From Rhynchonema sp. JSB1_4 (taxonomy: Eukaryota; Nematoda; Chromadorea; Monhysterida; Xyalidae): a DNA stretch of 64,000 nt. A program made the position numbers and the translations under genes. Numbering within the stretch: the stretch's first letter is position 1; every line of letters begins with the position of its first letter. The notes beneath the pieces are model-generated. The model was given only the letters and a program-made list of their open reading frames with translations. It was not told where the DNA came from and did not search any database. Location: positions 1 through 64,000 of the forward strand of contig JASAMV010003697.1 in assembly GCA_030248065.1 (NCBI GenBank), written 5' to 3'. This document shows positions 11,750-23,292 of this stretch, one piece after another.

Positions 11750-14483
11750 AGGGCTCGGGACACAACCGAAGGAAGGGCAGCAGAGCGCAGTGTTATACAT
11801 CGTTGGAAAGCACTGTCACAGCATATGTCACGCACAAATGTTAAGCTCCTTAGAGATTCGCTATCTTATGGTGGAGCGACTTTTCATTCCAGAAAAAAGT
11901 GAATTTTTTCACAATTTGAAACGACTGGTGCAGAAACTCCAAATGAGTTGAAAGTCAAGTAACACATGCATAGGATTACAACGGCTTCTGGATAACTTAT
12001 CGTGAGAACTTCAGTCGCTCAAAGCATTGCTTCACTCGGTGAGGGTGCGAAATGTTCCAAAAATCGGCCACATTTTTCGAAAGCACAAGTTTGTCTCTGA
12101 ATTTTGAGACCGCACTTTGTGTTGCAGAAATGAAAATGCAATAGAAAAATAGAACATTTTCGAAAGTACCAGAAAATAAGGTTTTTAAACTTGAAAACAC
12201 TTAGATAACGGCGTGACAGTCCGAAAAATGCCTAAAAATTGCCACTAAACTGCATAGTTGCATTAATTGACGGAAATGTGATGTAAATAAGCCACGTATT
12301 GCATTGCATTGGAAACGAGAAAGTCAGATAAACGCACAGTCCAACAATCTAGACAAGTTTCAAGACTTAAAACTCCATGGTCCGGCTGCTGCCGCCATGC
12401 CAGCCTGAATAAGATATTTGGCTGTAAATCGTTACTGTTAAAGATTATTGCACATTTGATAGCACCAAACGATGGAGCATCGACGTAGCTATCGAACGAT
12501 ATATAACATGCCCATACTATCTCTTGCTATGGATAAGAAACGGCCAAAATTCCGGAATCGCACACGGTGACGTGACGGTTCAGTCCAGAATCGTCAAAAA
12601 AGCAATTTTTTAATCCCTGCCCTTAAAGTGACTCTACAATTGATCGTTGACCGCGTTTGTTTGCAGTCATTTTTTCAGAAAATGAAGACTAGGTATCAGA
12701 AACCCAGATTTAGGAAATATATTTTCAAGTCGATGCTTTGTGATGCTTCACGGAGCCCAAACATTTTTACAGGAGGGGAAAAAATAAAAAAAGTTTGAGG
12801 CAGGCCTGTGCGAAACACAAGGTAATCCAATAGAAGATATTTTCAGCGTTTTATACTCAGACGTTTTTCTGTTAAACGAGATATAAAGCATTGTGCGAAA
12901 CGCCATGTGTGATAAATAATAAATGAAACACTCCAAAAAATCAAGCCTTTTTAAAGCACCCTTTTACTCTAGCATAATTTTAAGCATCTGTGGTCAATGA
13001 AATAAGTTGTCAATTAGAAATAAAAATCGCCTAATTATCTAGTATTTAGGATGTGCTTTTCGTTTTTCAAAACCCTACACAGCTCAAACAATGTTTACCA
13101 CAACATGCGCAAGGCACCCATTCCCACAGCGCACACACACAAAGCTGAAACATTATCCCCGGCCGGCTGTGTGTTGTCGTTGTGTGTGCGCTGTGCGTGG
13201 TCTGAATGGCTGCCTTGCGCATGTTGTGGTAAACATTGTGTGAGCTGTGTAGGGTTTTGAAAAACGAAAAGCACATCCTAAATACTAGATAATTAGACGA
13301 TTTTTATTTCTAATCGACAACTTATCTCATTCACCACAGATGCTTAAAATTATGCTAGAGTAAAAGGGTGCTTTAAAAAGGCTTGATTTTTTGGAGTGTT
13401 TCGTTTATCATTTATCAATCATGGCGTTTCGCACAATGCTTTATATCTCGTTTAACAGAAAAACGTCTGAGTATAAAACGCTGAAAATATCTTCTATTGG
13501 ATTACCTTGTGTTTCGCACAGGCCTGCCTCAAACTTTTTCCATTTTTTCTCCTCCTGCAAAAATGTGTGGGCTCCGTGAAACATCACAAAGCAACGACTT
13601 GAAAATCTATTTCCTAAATCTGGGTTTCTGATACCTGGTCTTCATTTTCTGAAAAAATGACTGCAAACAAACGCGGTCAACGATCAATTGTAGAGACACT
13701 TTAAGCGTAAGAATTTATTGGGGCTTGTTATATATCATTCGAAAGCTACTCCCGAGATACATTGTTTGGTGCTGTCACATTTACAATATCTGCTAACAAT
13801 AAGCATTTATAGCTGAATATCATATTCAGGTTAGTATGGCTGCCCCGAGAGATCTGTAGATCTTAGGGTCTTCGGACCTTGATAGGTTGTTAAACCAGAC
13901 GTTTATCTCATTTTTTTGTTTGGAATCCGATTCAATTTGTGGCCTTTATGTGTCACAATTCTGGCGATGAATGTAACCACCTAATTTAGCGGCAATTTAA
14001 TGGATTTTTAGGCCTGTCACTGAGCCAGCCATGAGTTAAAAATTTTAAAAACCTTATTTTCTGGTACTTTCGACGATGCTCTATTTCCCCATTGCATTCT
14101 TATTTCCGCAGCGCCAAGCGTGGCCTCAAAATTTAGGGACAAACTTGTGCTCTCGAAAAATAAGGCCGATTTTTGGAACGTTTCGCATCCTCACCGTGTG
14201 AAGCAATGCTTTGAGCGACTGAAGTTGTCATGATAAATTATCCAGAAGCTGTTGTAATCCTATCCACGTGTTACTTGACTTTCAACTCGTTTGGGGTTTC
14301 TGCACCGGTCGTTCCAATTTGTGCAAAAATTCACTTTTTTCTGGAACGAAAAGTCGCTCTACCAAGAGATAGCGAATCTCCAAGGGACTTAAAGTTTGTG
14401 CGTGACATAGGCTGTCGGAATGCTTTCCAACGGTATGTAACAATATGTCCTGCTACCCTTCCTTCGGTTATGTCCCGAGCCCT
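11750..14483. mobile_element. 2.7-kb foldback element with TTAA flanks
   Basis: A giant imperfect palindrome. The left arm (11750 to about 13130) is repeated inverted as the right arm (about 13217-14483), with a loop of about 90 bp containing CA-rich sequence. The ends are AGGGCTCGGGACA and its inverse, each next to TTAA (11746-11749 and 14484-14487). That target site is the piggyBac-type one. Paired ORFs at 12748-12936 and 13391-13579 are mirror images caused by the palindrome. No transposase is recognised. Confidence 0.85.
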
Positions 14484-14650
14484 TTAAAAACAGAATAATC
14501 AAGTTTACGTACAAAATCTGGAAGTATAATACATACCTAAAAAGTTGACCGAAATGTTCAAATTAGTTAAGTAATGCCACGAATCAAGAAACTTTAAAAC
14601 ACTTCTGGTGAGCTAAGAAGACCGGAGACAATGCAATTACGTACAGTTAT

Positions 14651-14922
14651 TGGTCGCACAATGACCATATAAGAATTCATCAAATCAATCCTGATTTTCA
14701 CGTTCAGTCACTCTTAACCACTATGCTATTTGTGATTCTCACAAAACATTTTCACCTGAAAATAATCTAGCAGATCAACCACGTTGCCGCAGGTCTGAAA
14801 CATTCTCTTTACAACATGCTTTGTGTGCGATCACGCAACGCAACGTCACCACCCCGTCACTTTCCCTCTTTACGATTCAGGAAAAAAATTTGACCAATTC
14901 TTATAAAGTCATTGTGCAACCA
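14651..14922. mobile_element. Family N MITE
   Basis: Closely matches the copy at 3605-3870 in the same orientation, with the TGGTCGCACAATGACC end and its degraded inverse. Confidence 0.75.
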
Positions 14923-15366
14923 ATACAATGTGCAGGTATAGGTTATGATGTCATTCAATGCGCAAGCCACCACTTTTAGGCCAAAACTTTGGCAGTCGAT
15001 CACACAGAAACCCGCACCATCACCACGCTCATTGTGCTTGCTCTTTGTCATTTCAATTGTCTGTGTGAACGTTAGCTTGTGCAAATTATTTTGCTTACTT
15101 TGGAACTACTATGGCTCGTGTATTATTGCTTGATTTGACGACTTCATTTGACTGAACTACATATGAGCCTGGTGTGCATCCACATTATACTTTATTTCTG
15201 CATGTACGATAAACCTGTCGTAATGTGACCCTTTGCGCTTTGCTTTCATAGAGAGGCTTATCCCTCTAACCTAAAGTAATAACTGAGAGGACACAGTATC
15301 TAAGAATCCATACAATGAAAATGTCATGGAAAAGCCTATATTTGAACTGCACAATCGTGCTCTGAA
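14923..15366. other. Unassigned intergenic sequence
   Basis: No supported feature. Confidence 0.4.
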
Positions 15367-15502
15367 ATGTTACGTGGTGCAACGCATTTGACAATTTATT
15401 ATTTGCTGGCCCTATCTACTGGACTGTTACTGTTTGTTTCTTTGTACATCATAACAACCGTGAATTCAATTCATATGCTGGGATTTGTCATGAGTCTTTG
15501 TA
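15367..15502 (+). CDS. Hydrophobic coding-like stretch cut by a MITE
   Basis: An ATG-started open stretch encodes a long hydrophobic segment (YYLLALSTGLLLFVSLYIIT), then a second moderately hydrophobic one, and runs directly into the TA-flanked MITE at 15503. It could be a membrane-spanning exon of a receptor or a membrane anchor, or chance. No splice partner was identified. Confidence 0.2.
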
Positions 15503-15779
15503 GAAGGCAGTCTACGGGAGGTTGCAACTCAGCCCCGAATACCGTAACCCACCGTAATTTTGATGTGCAAGTGTCGTGTCCATTTTGTTTTTCATCTACA
15601 GTATGTTCTGCGTGTCAACACCAACCAACCTTTTGCGCACGATCACAATTTCCAGCTTGCTGCCGCTATACACGCGTCGGTAAGCAGCGATCAGCATGGG
15701 TCTCGCAACGATCTCGCTTGCGGTGGCCGGTGGGTTACGATATTCATGGGCTGAGTGACAACCTCCCGTAGACTGCCTT
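15503..15779. mobile_element. Family A MITE, TA-flanked
   Basis: 277-bp copy with inverted termini GAAGGCAGTCTACGGGAGG and its counterpart ending GACTGCCTT, flanked by TA on both sides. Confidence 0.85.
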
Positions 15780-15799
15780 TATTATTTAGCTACCCGTCA

Positions 15800-16680
15800 C
15801 TGGCATGGTCGGGCAAAAAACCGCGGGGTTTTTCAAACGAGGTTTTAAAAAAAGGACGGGTCGTGTTTCGGTCTTTTTAATCGTGATTTTCTCGTCTTTT
15901 GGGAAGTGTTCCAGGAAACAATTTTTTACCAAGTATTTTTCACTATCTTTTTACCAATTTTCGCTTTCTCAAGATGCGTCGATATTACGGTGTTTGACCG
16001 GCTAGTATGATCTCAAGCAAATTTGGTCACATGATGTGGGCTATTGTACGCGTGTGCGTAGGATGCCTGCAAGTCGCTTGAGAACAGGTGAAACACTTTT
16101 ATTTTGCCTTCGAACATGACTGAATTAATTTATTTAATCATATGGCAACCGATAGACGGCAGGAAAACAAGGCGAGCAATATATTAAGTCAAGGTTGTTG
16201 TTATTGAATTGCCCCATACGCGACAATAACAATCGAATCTGATCATTGAGCCTGATTGTTCTAGAGCTGTCCCTACCAATTTGGGACGATGCTGTTGACC
16301 GCCACAAAGACACATGACCGACACAGGATTTCCCTGAAATTTCAAGGGCGGTAATTTGAAAAAGAAATTAAAAAATTATCAAGCGGTGGCAGTGGGTCAA
16401 AGTTGGGAATTCAAGATTTAATGCACATTATCGTGGTGGACAGAGATGGTGCACATTCAGCAACTGCTTCGAAAATGGTGGAGTTTGGATTGGACAGAGA
16501 TGGTGGACATTCGACAACTTTTGCGAATGGTCGACGGAGGTGGCGCCTCAAAAGTTTATACCCAAGTCCACACCGTCGCCATGTAGGCCAACTGTCTCCA
16601 AGAGTTTTTCACCAAAACAAGTTTTGAGAATGGTGGACGGAGATGGTGGACATTCGAGAATTTTACCGCTAACCGAATGA
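15800..16680. other. Degenerate repeat region
   Basis: A diverged, incomplete family-C-like segment (15800-16120) is followed by sequence with short repeats of the type gagatggtggacattcg (16435-16665). No gene is supported. Confidence 0.45.
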
Positions 16681-16682
16681 TT

Positions 16683-16850
16683 CACTCGTTACGTGCCACT
16701 CAGATACGACCCAACTTGAAACAACCCGAATCTGAGTGGAGGAACGTATTTCGAAACTTTTCGGAAATGTGTCCGGTCCAGCATGTGTCGATCACCAGCA
16801 GCATCACGCCCAATTTGCAGTGTGTTGGTGGATGCACATTATACATACGT
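16683..16850 (+). CDS. Weak sushi-like open stretch
   Basis: An open stretch after cactcag includes EWRNVFRNFSEMCPVQHVS and TPNLQCVGG, which could be the first half of a sushi domain. It then runs into a family-E terminal repeat. It might be a remnant or continuation of the sushi gene that begins at 8882. Evidence is weak. Confidence 0.2.
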
Positions 16851-16891
16851 TACGTCTCATGAGCTCGTGGCTGGACTATACGTATGATACG

Positions 16892-17253
16892 TATAGTCCA
16901 GCCACGAGCTCATGAGACGACTATTTTTGAACTTGGCTTGTGCGGATCTAACAATGTTCAGGTTCCAGGCATTTCGGAAATGAAAGAAAGAAAAACTCAC
17001 GTATTATTAAAAACACGCTCTCCACCTCGGTGCGTCAATTCCCTTTGGACTCCCAAAAACTTTTGTGTGTCGAAGAACGTTGCTGTTCGCGTAAGCACGC
17101 AACAAATTGAGGTCAGCCAGCTGGAACTTGCTATCATCTCTCTCGGCCCAATCTCTTTCTTTTGTTTGCGAAAACACGTGTAGCCGGTGCATTTTTGAAT
17201 CTTGCCAAGCAAGCTTTAAAAAATTCGTCTCGTTAGCTCGTGGCTTCACTATA
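16892..17253. mobile_element. Family E MITE
   Basis: The terminal repeat TATAGTCCAGCCACGAGCTC then ATGAGACGAC faces its inverse at 17225-17253. A separate right-end fragment (16850-16880) abuts head to head, making a near-perfect hairpin. The core is shared with 24276-24639, 25467-25827, 32713-33304 and 46386-46746. Confidence 0.85.
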
Positions 17254-17379
17254 CGTTGGGTACCGTGTCCACAAATCTAATTCTGCTGCCTGTTTGTCGG
17301 GGTTTTAATTTGCTTTTTGCATGCGATAACAAGGCAATGAGTCACCGGATCGGTCAAGGAGTTTGATATCAGCCTTGGT

Positions 17380-17605
17380 AAGCAGGGTTGAAAAAAAATT
17401 TTAATCAACGAGCTTTTTTAAAAAAAATTTTTTGATTTTTTTGACGAAAAATTTTTCATTAGAAAAAGTGTTGCAAATGACGTTTCAGGATAAATGAAAT
17501 CGATACAACATATTTTCAAAAATTGAGACCCAACTTGTGTGGTGACACCCGGTAGTATTGTGCAGATTCCATGGTCTCCGACCAGTCTGAGGTTGATGTT
17601 CACTA
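17380..17605. repeat. Family H repeat
   Basis: Matches 10921-11075 and 31740-31930, including gacgtttcaggataaatgaa. The right part resembles 32650-32700. Confidence 0.6.
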
Positions 17606-17769
17606 ACGATGTAACTCTAATGTTTGTAGCATGCCGTACAACGTATTTTAATGCATCTAATGCCGTATATCTGATATACGACCATCAAAATATTGATTAC
17701 AGCCCAAATCTTTTCAGATCGACTTTGCGCACCTGGCTTTGCACCATACGTGCATATATGTGTTATAGT

Positions 17770-18266
17770 CAGGGTTGGGCAAAAAAAAAACGACGGCGTT
17801 TTTTCTTAAAAAAAACGACGTTTTTTTTAAAAAAAACGCCTGGGTCGTTTTTCGTTTTTTTAAAATCCTGAATTTCCTTGATTTTCCCTGATTTTTCAGG
17901 GAAAGTACCCTGATCATCAAGGAAAATCAATTTTTTGTCCCATTTTTTTCAAAAAATTTTCGACCAATTTTTACTTTGTCGAGATACGTCGATATACGGA
18001 GTTTGATTTTCAATGATGACCCCAGCCAAAGTTGGTCCCATGATGCGGGTCTGCTATGGGATCTTAAGAACTCGCTAGAAAAGGGTTGAAACCCGTTTAT
18101 TTTGCCTCAGAACACATAGAATTACTTCATTTAACCACGTTTTCTTCCCAACATGAGCGTTTTCCAATTTTTTTTGGTGGCATATTTTGGTCATCTGGGC
18201 GTTTAAAAATAAACGTTTTTTTAAAAAAAACGATTTTTCGGAAAAAAACGTTTTTTGCCCACCCTG
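17770..18266. mobile_element. hAT-type MITE, family C, full copy
   Basis: 497 bp, CAGGG...CCCTG termini, perfect 8-bp target repeat GTTATAGT at 17762-17769 and 18267-18274. Confidence 0.92.
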
Positions 18267-18656
18267 GTTATAGTAGCATGCAAAGCAGTAGTACATTATC
18301 GATGCCACATCACTATAAAAGACCAGCCCCGCGCATCCTTGTACGGATTTGGGGACAATACAGGGCGCCGGCGCGATTTTGGAAAAATTGTCCCGTCCAC
18401 AGCAAAAAGTGCCAAATTTTTGCCTCGAAAAAGGTCATTTTTGGACATTTCAGCCCATTTTGGGCAACTTTTTTTATTAAAAAAAGTGAAATCTGAGTTT
18501 CAAAAAAAATTTTAAATTTTTTAATTAGCAACTTTTTTGAAACAACCCTGCTAGGGCGAACTTAGGTTAAATCCGGAATCCGGAACTCGGAAATAATTTG
18601 CATGTAAAAATGCATGCAACAAAAAACAACCTCCCGTGGACTGCCTTTACTTACTA

Positions 18657-18848
18657 TGGCACTTTACGCCAATACGAGCCCGATTTCAGAGGTGGTGTGC
18701 TTACAAAACGAATAGGAAGAGAAAATCCTCATGCATCACGTTGTATTCTACAACGTGTAACGTTTTTCAAATCGGCAGCCACGTAAGTATGAATGTTTCA
18801 ACTGCTTTGCCACCTCCGAAATCGGGCTTGTGTTGACGTGGTGTTGCC
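18657..18848. mobile_element. Family B MITE
   Basis: Second copy of the element at 2045-2238, ending about 50 bp before the GPCR-A start codon. It may therefore lie in that gene's 5' UTR or promoter. Confidence 0.65.
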
Positions 18849-18899
18849 GTACTCCACCAATCCTTGCACTCACAAAAATAAATTCTTCAACAGCGTACG

Positions 18900-19816
18900 A
18901 TGGCCGCACCAAATGGTTCGCAATCACAAAATGTCAGCAGCCAAATCGAAACAGCAAAATCGCCATCAACTTGGCAGCTGGTCGCTCTTCATTCGTCGCT
19001 CGCGAGCGTGAGTGCGTGCGGTCTTCTGCTGCATCTCGCCTCTCTGGCAGTGGTCAAAAGAGCACTGGCATTGCCGAAGGATATCAAGATTCTGCTTTAT
19101 CACATCCTACTGTTGGCGGTTTGGAGCGTGACGTGCACATTTATGCGTGCTGTGGCCAGCCTGATACACTATGATGATCAACCGCAGGTAAAGGCAGTCT
19201 ACCGGAGGTTGTCGCGCAGCCCCCGAATACCGTAACCCACCGTAATTTTGATCTGCAAGGATCGTGTCGTCGAAACGTCGAATCCATTGTTTTTTATCTA
19301 TTTTTTGCGTGTTAGCGCCAACACCAACCAACATTTCCAAGTTTTGGTGATCGACGCGCACGATGACAATTTCCAGCTTGCTGCTGCTTATACACGTTCC
19401 ATAAGCAGCGATCAGCATGGGTTTCGCAACGATCTCGCTTGCGATTGGTTACGGTATTCGGGGGCTGAGTGACAACCTCCCGTACACTGCCTTTATATAG
19501 TAAAACTAACTCCAACACGAGCCTGATTTCGGAGGTGGCAGATAGTGAAACATTCAAACGTGACTGCTGATTTGGGAAGTGTTACACGTTCTCGTGTGGC
19601 GCATGAGCATTTTCACTTTCTATTCGGTTTGCGTAAGCACACCACTTTCGAAATATCGTCATCCGACCACTCTTCATTTCAGTACACGTTAGCAGAGTGC
19701 GTGACTCAAATCAGCCTCTTCATCCTACCGACCAACACAATCAACGTTAGTATGTTGGTGCTGATGGTGCATCGATGGTTGGTCACGCGCCGGGTTATCA
19801 GGCAACATGAAAACAG
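18900..19816 (+). CDS. Seven-helix receptor fragment GPCR-A, exons with TM1-TM3
   Basis: Two exons are supported. Exon 1 (18900-19187, 96 codons, phase 0) starts at an ATG. It has a hydrophilic N-terminus with possible glycosylation sites, then two hydrophobic helices (around residues 25-50 and 62-90) joined by a short basic loop, as in TM1-ICL1-TM2. Exon 2 (19683-19816, good polypyrimidine acceptor, ends in phase 2 before gtatgt) encodes a TM3-like helix ending MVHRWLV followed by basic residues, which resembles the DRY/HRW end of TM3. The intervening intron is mostly a TA-flanked MITE (19191-19493) that reaches the splice donor. No convincing TM4-TM7 exons were found downstream, where 20.2-24.3 kb is packed with repeats; a hydrophobic open stretch near 21440-21500 is only a weak candidate. 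It is either a gene with large introns or a truncated receptor. It shows no obvious identity to GPCR-B at 40 kb. Confidence 0.6.
19191..19493. mobile_element. Family A MITE filling GPCR-A intron 1
   Basis: 303-bp copy with TA at both flanks (19189-19190 and 19494-19495). The exon ends at 19187. The donor GTAAAG is therefore made from host G, the TA target and the first bases of the element. Confidence 0.85.
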
Positions 19817-20235
19817 GTATGTAATTTGTTAAAATATACAAGTGCGGCTCCAGCGTTGGCAGAAAAATACGCGCGTAGCTCGTGAAAATTGGCACTGTGA
19901 TTGCACCCTCGCCCCCACCCTCAAATTTCATTGAACATGAGCCACAGACGTGCAAAAGCACGCGCGATTTTTGGACGCTTTTGAGTGGTTGGGGTGAAGA
20001 ACCTACGATTCTTAGTGTGGAGGGGCGTTTTTTTCCAAAACGGTGCTACTGTGCCCGCACTAGATCCGATAATGAAGGTGCAATGTATTGCATTTTAATC
20101 GAAGTGTTTGCAGCATATATTATACACGGGTCACTATTACCAGAGACCTCAGCTTGCCATGAAAGAACCGGGGGTGTTTTTGTTGTCAAATGATAAAAAA
20201 ATTCTTTATTTAAACGACCCAATGTGCTGCATGCA

Positions 20236-20499
20236 TGTCGCACAATGACTATATAAGAATTGGTCAAATTTTTTTCCTGATTCGTGAAGAGGGAAAGTGA
20301 CGGGGCAATGACGTTGCGTTGCGTGATCGCACACAAAGTATGTAGTAAAGAGAATGTTTCAGACCTGCGGCAACGTGGTTGATCTGCTAGATTATTTTTA
20401 GCTGAAAATGTTTTGTCAAAAATACAAGTAGCATAGTGGTTAAGGTTGAACCTGAAGATCAGGGTAGATGAATTCTTATTTAGTCATTGTGCGACCAAC
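20236..20499. mobile_element. Family N MITE, reversed
   Basis: Inverted relative to the copies at 3605 and 14651, with the same core motifs. Confidence 0.75.
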
Positions 20500-20850
20500 C
20501 AGGAAGTTAGCAACTCGCGGTGAAGAATCCTGTCGCTCAAGTGAATTGTTCAAACACTGATCGAGTTGAACGCAGGGTTTGTTTTTCTGTTGTCATTCGC
20601 CCGCTACCTTTATTTCCCTGATCAAATTTTTGATGTCAAAATTGGAGGCGGCAGAATCAGTTGCATACATAGGTGCATTGATTGAAAACGCACCTCACAA
20701 CATATTTTGTTGTTTCGTGCGTGTGCGAAAGCTACCGCCACCTAACATCTCAAGGCTCCTTAATCGGGGGATACCTATGCCCGGCAGCAGATACATATAC
20801 TTGCCAAATACCGACACCCGATAACTTACGACCACTAGGGCTGCTGCAAG

Positions 20851-21043
20851 CAGGGTTGGGCAAAAAAACGACGGCGTTTTTTCTTAAAAAAAACGACGTT
20901 TTTTTTAAAAAAAACGCCTGGGTCGTTTTTTGTTTTTTTAAATCCTGAATTTCCTTGATTTTCCTGATTTTTTTAGGGAAAGTACCCTGATTATCAAGGA
21001 AAATCAATTTTTTGTCCAATTTTTTTCAAAAAATTTTCGACCA
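20851..21043. mobile_element. hAT-type MITE, family C, truncated
   Basis: An intact left end CAGGGTTGGGC and about 190 bp of the element are present, then the match stops abruptly after tttcgacca. Confidence 0.85.
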
Positions 21044-21330
21044 AATGTGCAGCGGAACATATGTGAAAACCCGGTAGGCATCATACCATTGCGGCGTGCG
21101 ACGCACATTGCGGCGTCTGAATATCGGTCACTTTACGGCGCGCCGAAATCAAGTCGTTTGCAGCGTTCAAACATTGGATATTGTGAGTCAGCACGCATGC
21201 GGCGTGTGAAGTTGAAACATACTGCGGCGTACCAAACACGTCAATATTGCGGTGTCTGAAGTTCGGCTGCCTTCACAATGCATGCGCGTTTGCGCATTTG
21301 CGCGTCAAATTGACGCGCATTTGTGTTCAC
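21044..21330. repeat. GCGGCGT-motif and GCGCAT-rich sequence
   Basis: Recurring ttgcggcgt-type motifs, then a CATGCGCGTTTGCGCATTTG segment. The latter recurs inverted at 24950-25090, and gccgc-motif sequence recurs at 25090-25450 and 25830-25880. Probably fragments of one repeat family. Confidence 0.5.
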
Positions 21331-21528
21331 AATGCATTTTGCGTGCGGGTTTGGTCCGCCCGACCTGCCCGAAGCAAAAAAACATCATTATTTCAACAAA
21401 TTATGTTTTAAAAACGGTCTGGCGACCTGTTACCATCATTTTACGTTAGTTATTTTATCGCTAGCCATTGTTTATGTTTCATTTCAAAAGTCACTCGTTC
21501 ACAGCAAACAACATGCTTAAATTTGTTT

Positions 21529-21800
21529 AAGGGCGCCCTTAGTCATAGTGGAAAATGGAAATGGAAATGCAAAAAATATTCTATGTCCAAGTTTTCCATT
21601 TCCATTTCCAATATGACTAAGGGCATACTGGAAATGGAAAATGGAAATGAAACAAAACATTTTCTGTGTGAAATTTGACCAATCAGCGGCCGGGAATTGA
21701 GTGGAACAGAAAATGTTTTTGTCACATGTCAAAACATGGCTGCTGCAGTAAATGTTTTATTTCATTTCCATTTTCCATTTTCCAGTATGCCCTTAGTCAT
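21529..21800. mobile_element. Two small palindromic MITEs (GGAAATGG family)
   Basis: GGGCGCCCTTAGTCATAGTG begins the first, which matches inverted sequence at 24150-24236. The second (about 21609-21800) has arms with repeated ggaaatggaaaatgg around a 100-bp core. Both have ccctta-type ends next to TTA(A/G). Confidence 0.65.
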
Positions 21801-21807
21801 ATTGGAA

Positions 21808-22363
21808 ACAAGAAAGAAAAATGCCCCAAGGGGCATAAAAGAAATATGGTTCCCTGGCTGACTGGCATAAAAGAACGATACTAGCTTGCACCACTTTGCT
21901 GATGTTTCATTAGGCACTGGAATAAACGTAAGTGTGTTCTGAGCTGTTTGATACCGAACAGTAGACATTGAACCATATTCCCGGCGCGTCCTGTCTTGCC
22001 ACCAGAGACACAGGGCACGGAGATATTGAAAGATTGCAATATTCTCTTTACTCCTCTCCTTGTTGAACCATCGTGCGCAACCGAAGACTGCACAGTTACC
22101 GTCGTGAGGTTGAAAAGAAGAAACAATTGCCTGGGTTTGCACGAAAGTTTCGATATCGGCTGGGTGTTGGTTCAAAAGAGTTCGCGCCGGGAATATGGTT
22201 CAATGTCTACTGTTCGGTATCAAACAGCTCAGAACACACTTACGTTTATTCCAGTGCCTAATGAAACATCAGCAAAGTGGTGCAAGCTAGTATCGTTCTT
22301 TTATGCCAGTCAGCCAGGGAACCATATTTCTTTTATGCCCCTTGGGGCATTTTTCTTTCTTGT
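21808..22363. mobile_element. 556-bp hairpin element
   Basis: Arms 21808-21989 and 22184-22363 are nearly perfect inverse copies of about 180 bp around a 194-bp loop. The same peptide is therefore encoded twice on opposite strands, which is not evidence for a gene. A diverged single arm is at 55760-55950. Confidence 0.85.
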
Positions 22364-22812
22364 GTCGTTCTTTTATATCGCGCAAGCGCCAAACAGAGAA
22401 CCCGGATAAATCAGGCACAGAAAGTTTTCAGTTCCGGCAAGCAGTGGTTCTAACTAAGAAAATGTCGACCATCAGACTTTTCTCAAGTAATCAACGCACA
22501 TGAGCGCAATGAGGTGTGGGGGTTAGTTTAAGGATGCTGTACTTTTTGGCAGGATATATGAATCGGTGGTTATCGTGACATAAGGCCAATTTTGTGTTTC
22601 GATTTCACTATGGGGTTCTAACAATGGAGACACGCTTGTGTCTGCGTCTTCACCCACCACTGAAACAAAACCAACGCAGTGCCCCACGCGCATGTCTATG
22701 CTTTTGAGGAACATGGTAACTTGTCAAGTTATTTATTTTTTTTAATTTACCGCCAGGTATGTATTTGACACCCTAGGTACCATCAATTATAGCGCACTGA
22801 TTGCGCATCGTC

Positions 22813-23046
22813 TCAGAGAATGGCACTTGTTGGTTTAGTACCAAGCAAAGCTGTGCAATGAACTTCCATGCAACCTGTCCCTTCAGCTTCAGCAATGAAA
22901 TAAGTGTCAAACATCAGTCTCCAGATTGCTTTGGTGTTGGCCGCCGCATCTGATCTTGGATTCAATGTTACGTAAAAACTACTATTTAACTTTCCCACGA
23001 AAGTCAAATTATAAATGCGGAAAAAGCTTCGAATGTTAGAGAGCAA
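22813..23046 (-). CDS. Coding-like 77-codon stretch of unknown identity
   Basis: The minus-strand ORF contains NLTFVGKLNSSFYVTLNPRS, KAIWRLMFDTYFIAEAEG and GCMEVHCTALLG before its stop. The composition is protein-like, but no family is recognised and no splice partners were found. It could be an exon, a decayed transposon gene piece or chance. Confidence 0.25.
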   Translation of the reverse strand: MLSNIRSFFRIYNLTFVGKLNSSFYVTLNPRSDAAANTKAIWRLMFDTYFIAEAEGTGCMEVHCTALLGTKPTSAIL

Positions 23047-23220
23047 CAGCTATTTTAATTAAGAAGTTGAAATCTTGTCGGTATTTTATCATGAATGACA
23101 TCACAGCGCATAAACTGCGAACCGCACCCGTGCTTAATAATTAATCTCAAATAAAAACACGAAAAAACTGAAAAAATGTTACGCAGAATTCATTAAAAGT
23201 TAATAAAAATACAACAAAGT

Positions 23221-23292
23221 TGGCTGCGCGCGCGTGAATGTTTGAACCCGCGGCCTTTCATCTTCAATGCTGCGCGTTATACCGCTCGGACA
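23221..23292 (-). repeat. tRNA-like segment, possible SINE head or tRNA relic
   Basis: On the minus strand GTCCGAGCGGTATAACG resembles an internal A box. GGGTTCAAAC about 35-40 nt later resembles a B box. The ends do not pair into a proper acceptor stem and an AT-rich tail follows, so this looks like a tRNA-derived SINE or relic, not a working tRNA. Confidence 0.3.

Noticed and set aside
12748..13579. Two nearly identical 62-codon ORFs on opposite strands as a gene pair
   Set aside because: They are mirror images produced by the 2.7-kb palindrome, and their sequence is not protein-like.
21762..22409. Two 137-codon ORFs on opposite strands sharing a long peptide
   Set aside because: They come from the two arms of the hairpin element. 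Identity reflects DNA palindromy, not coding selection.
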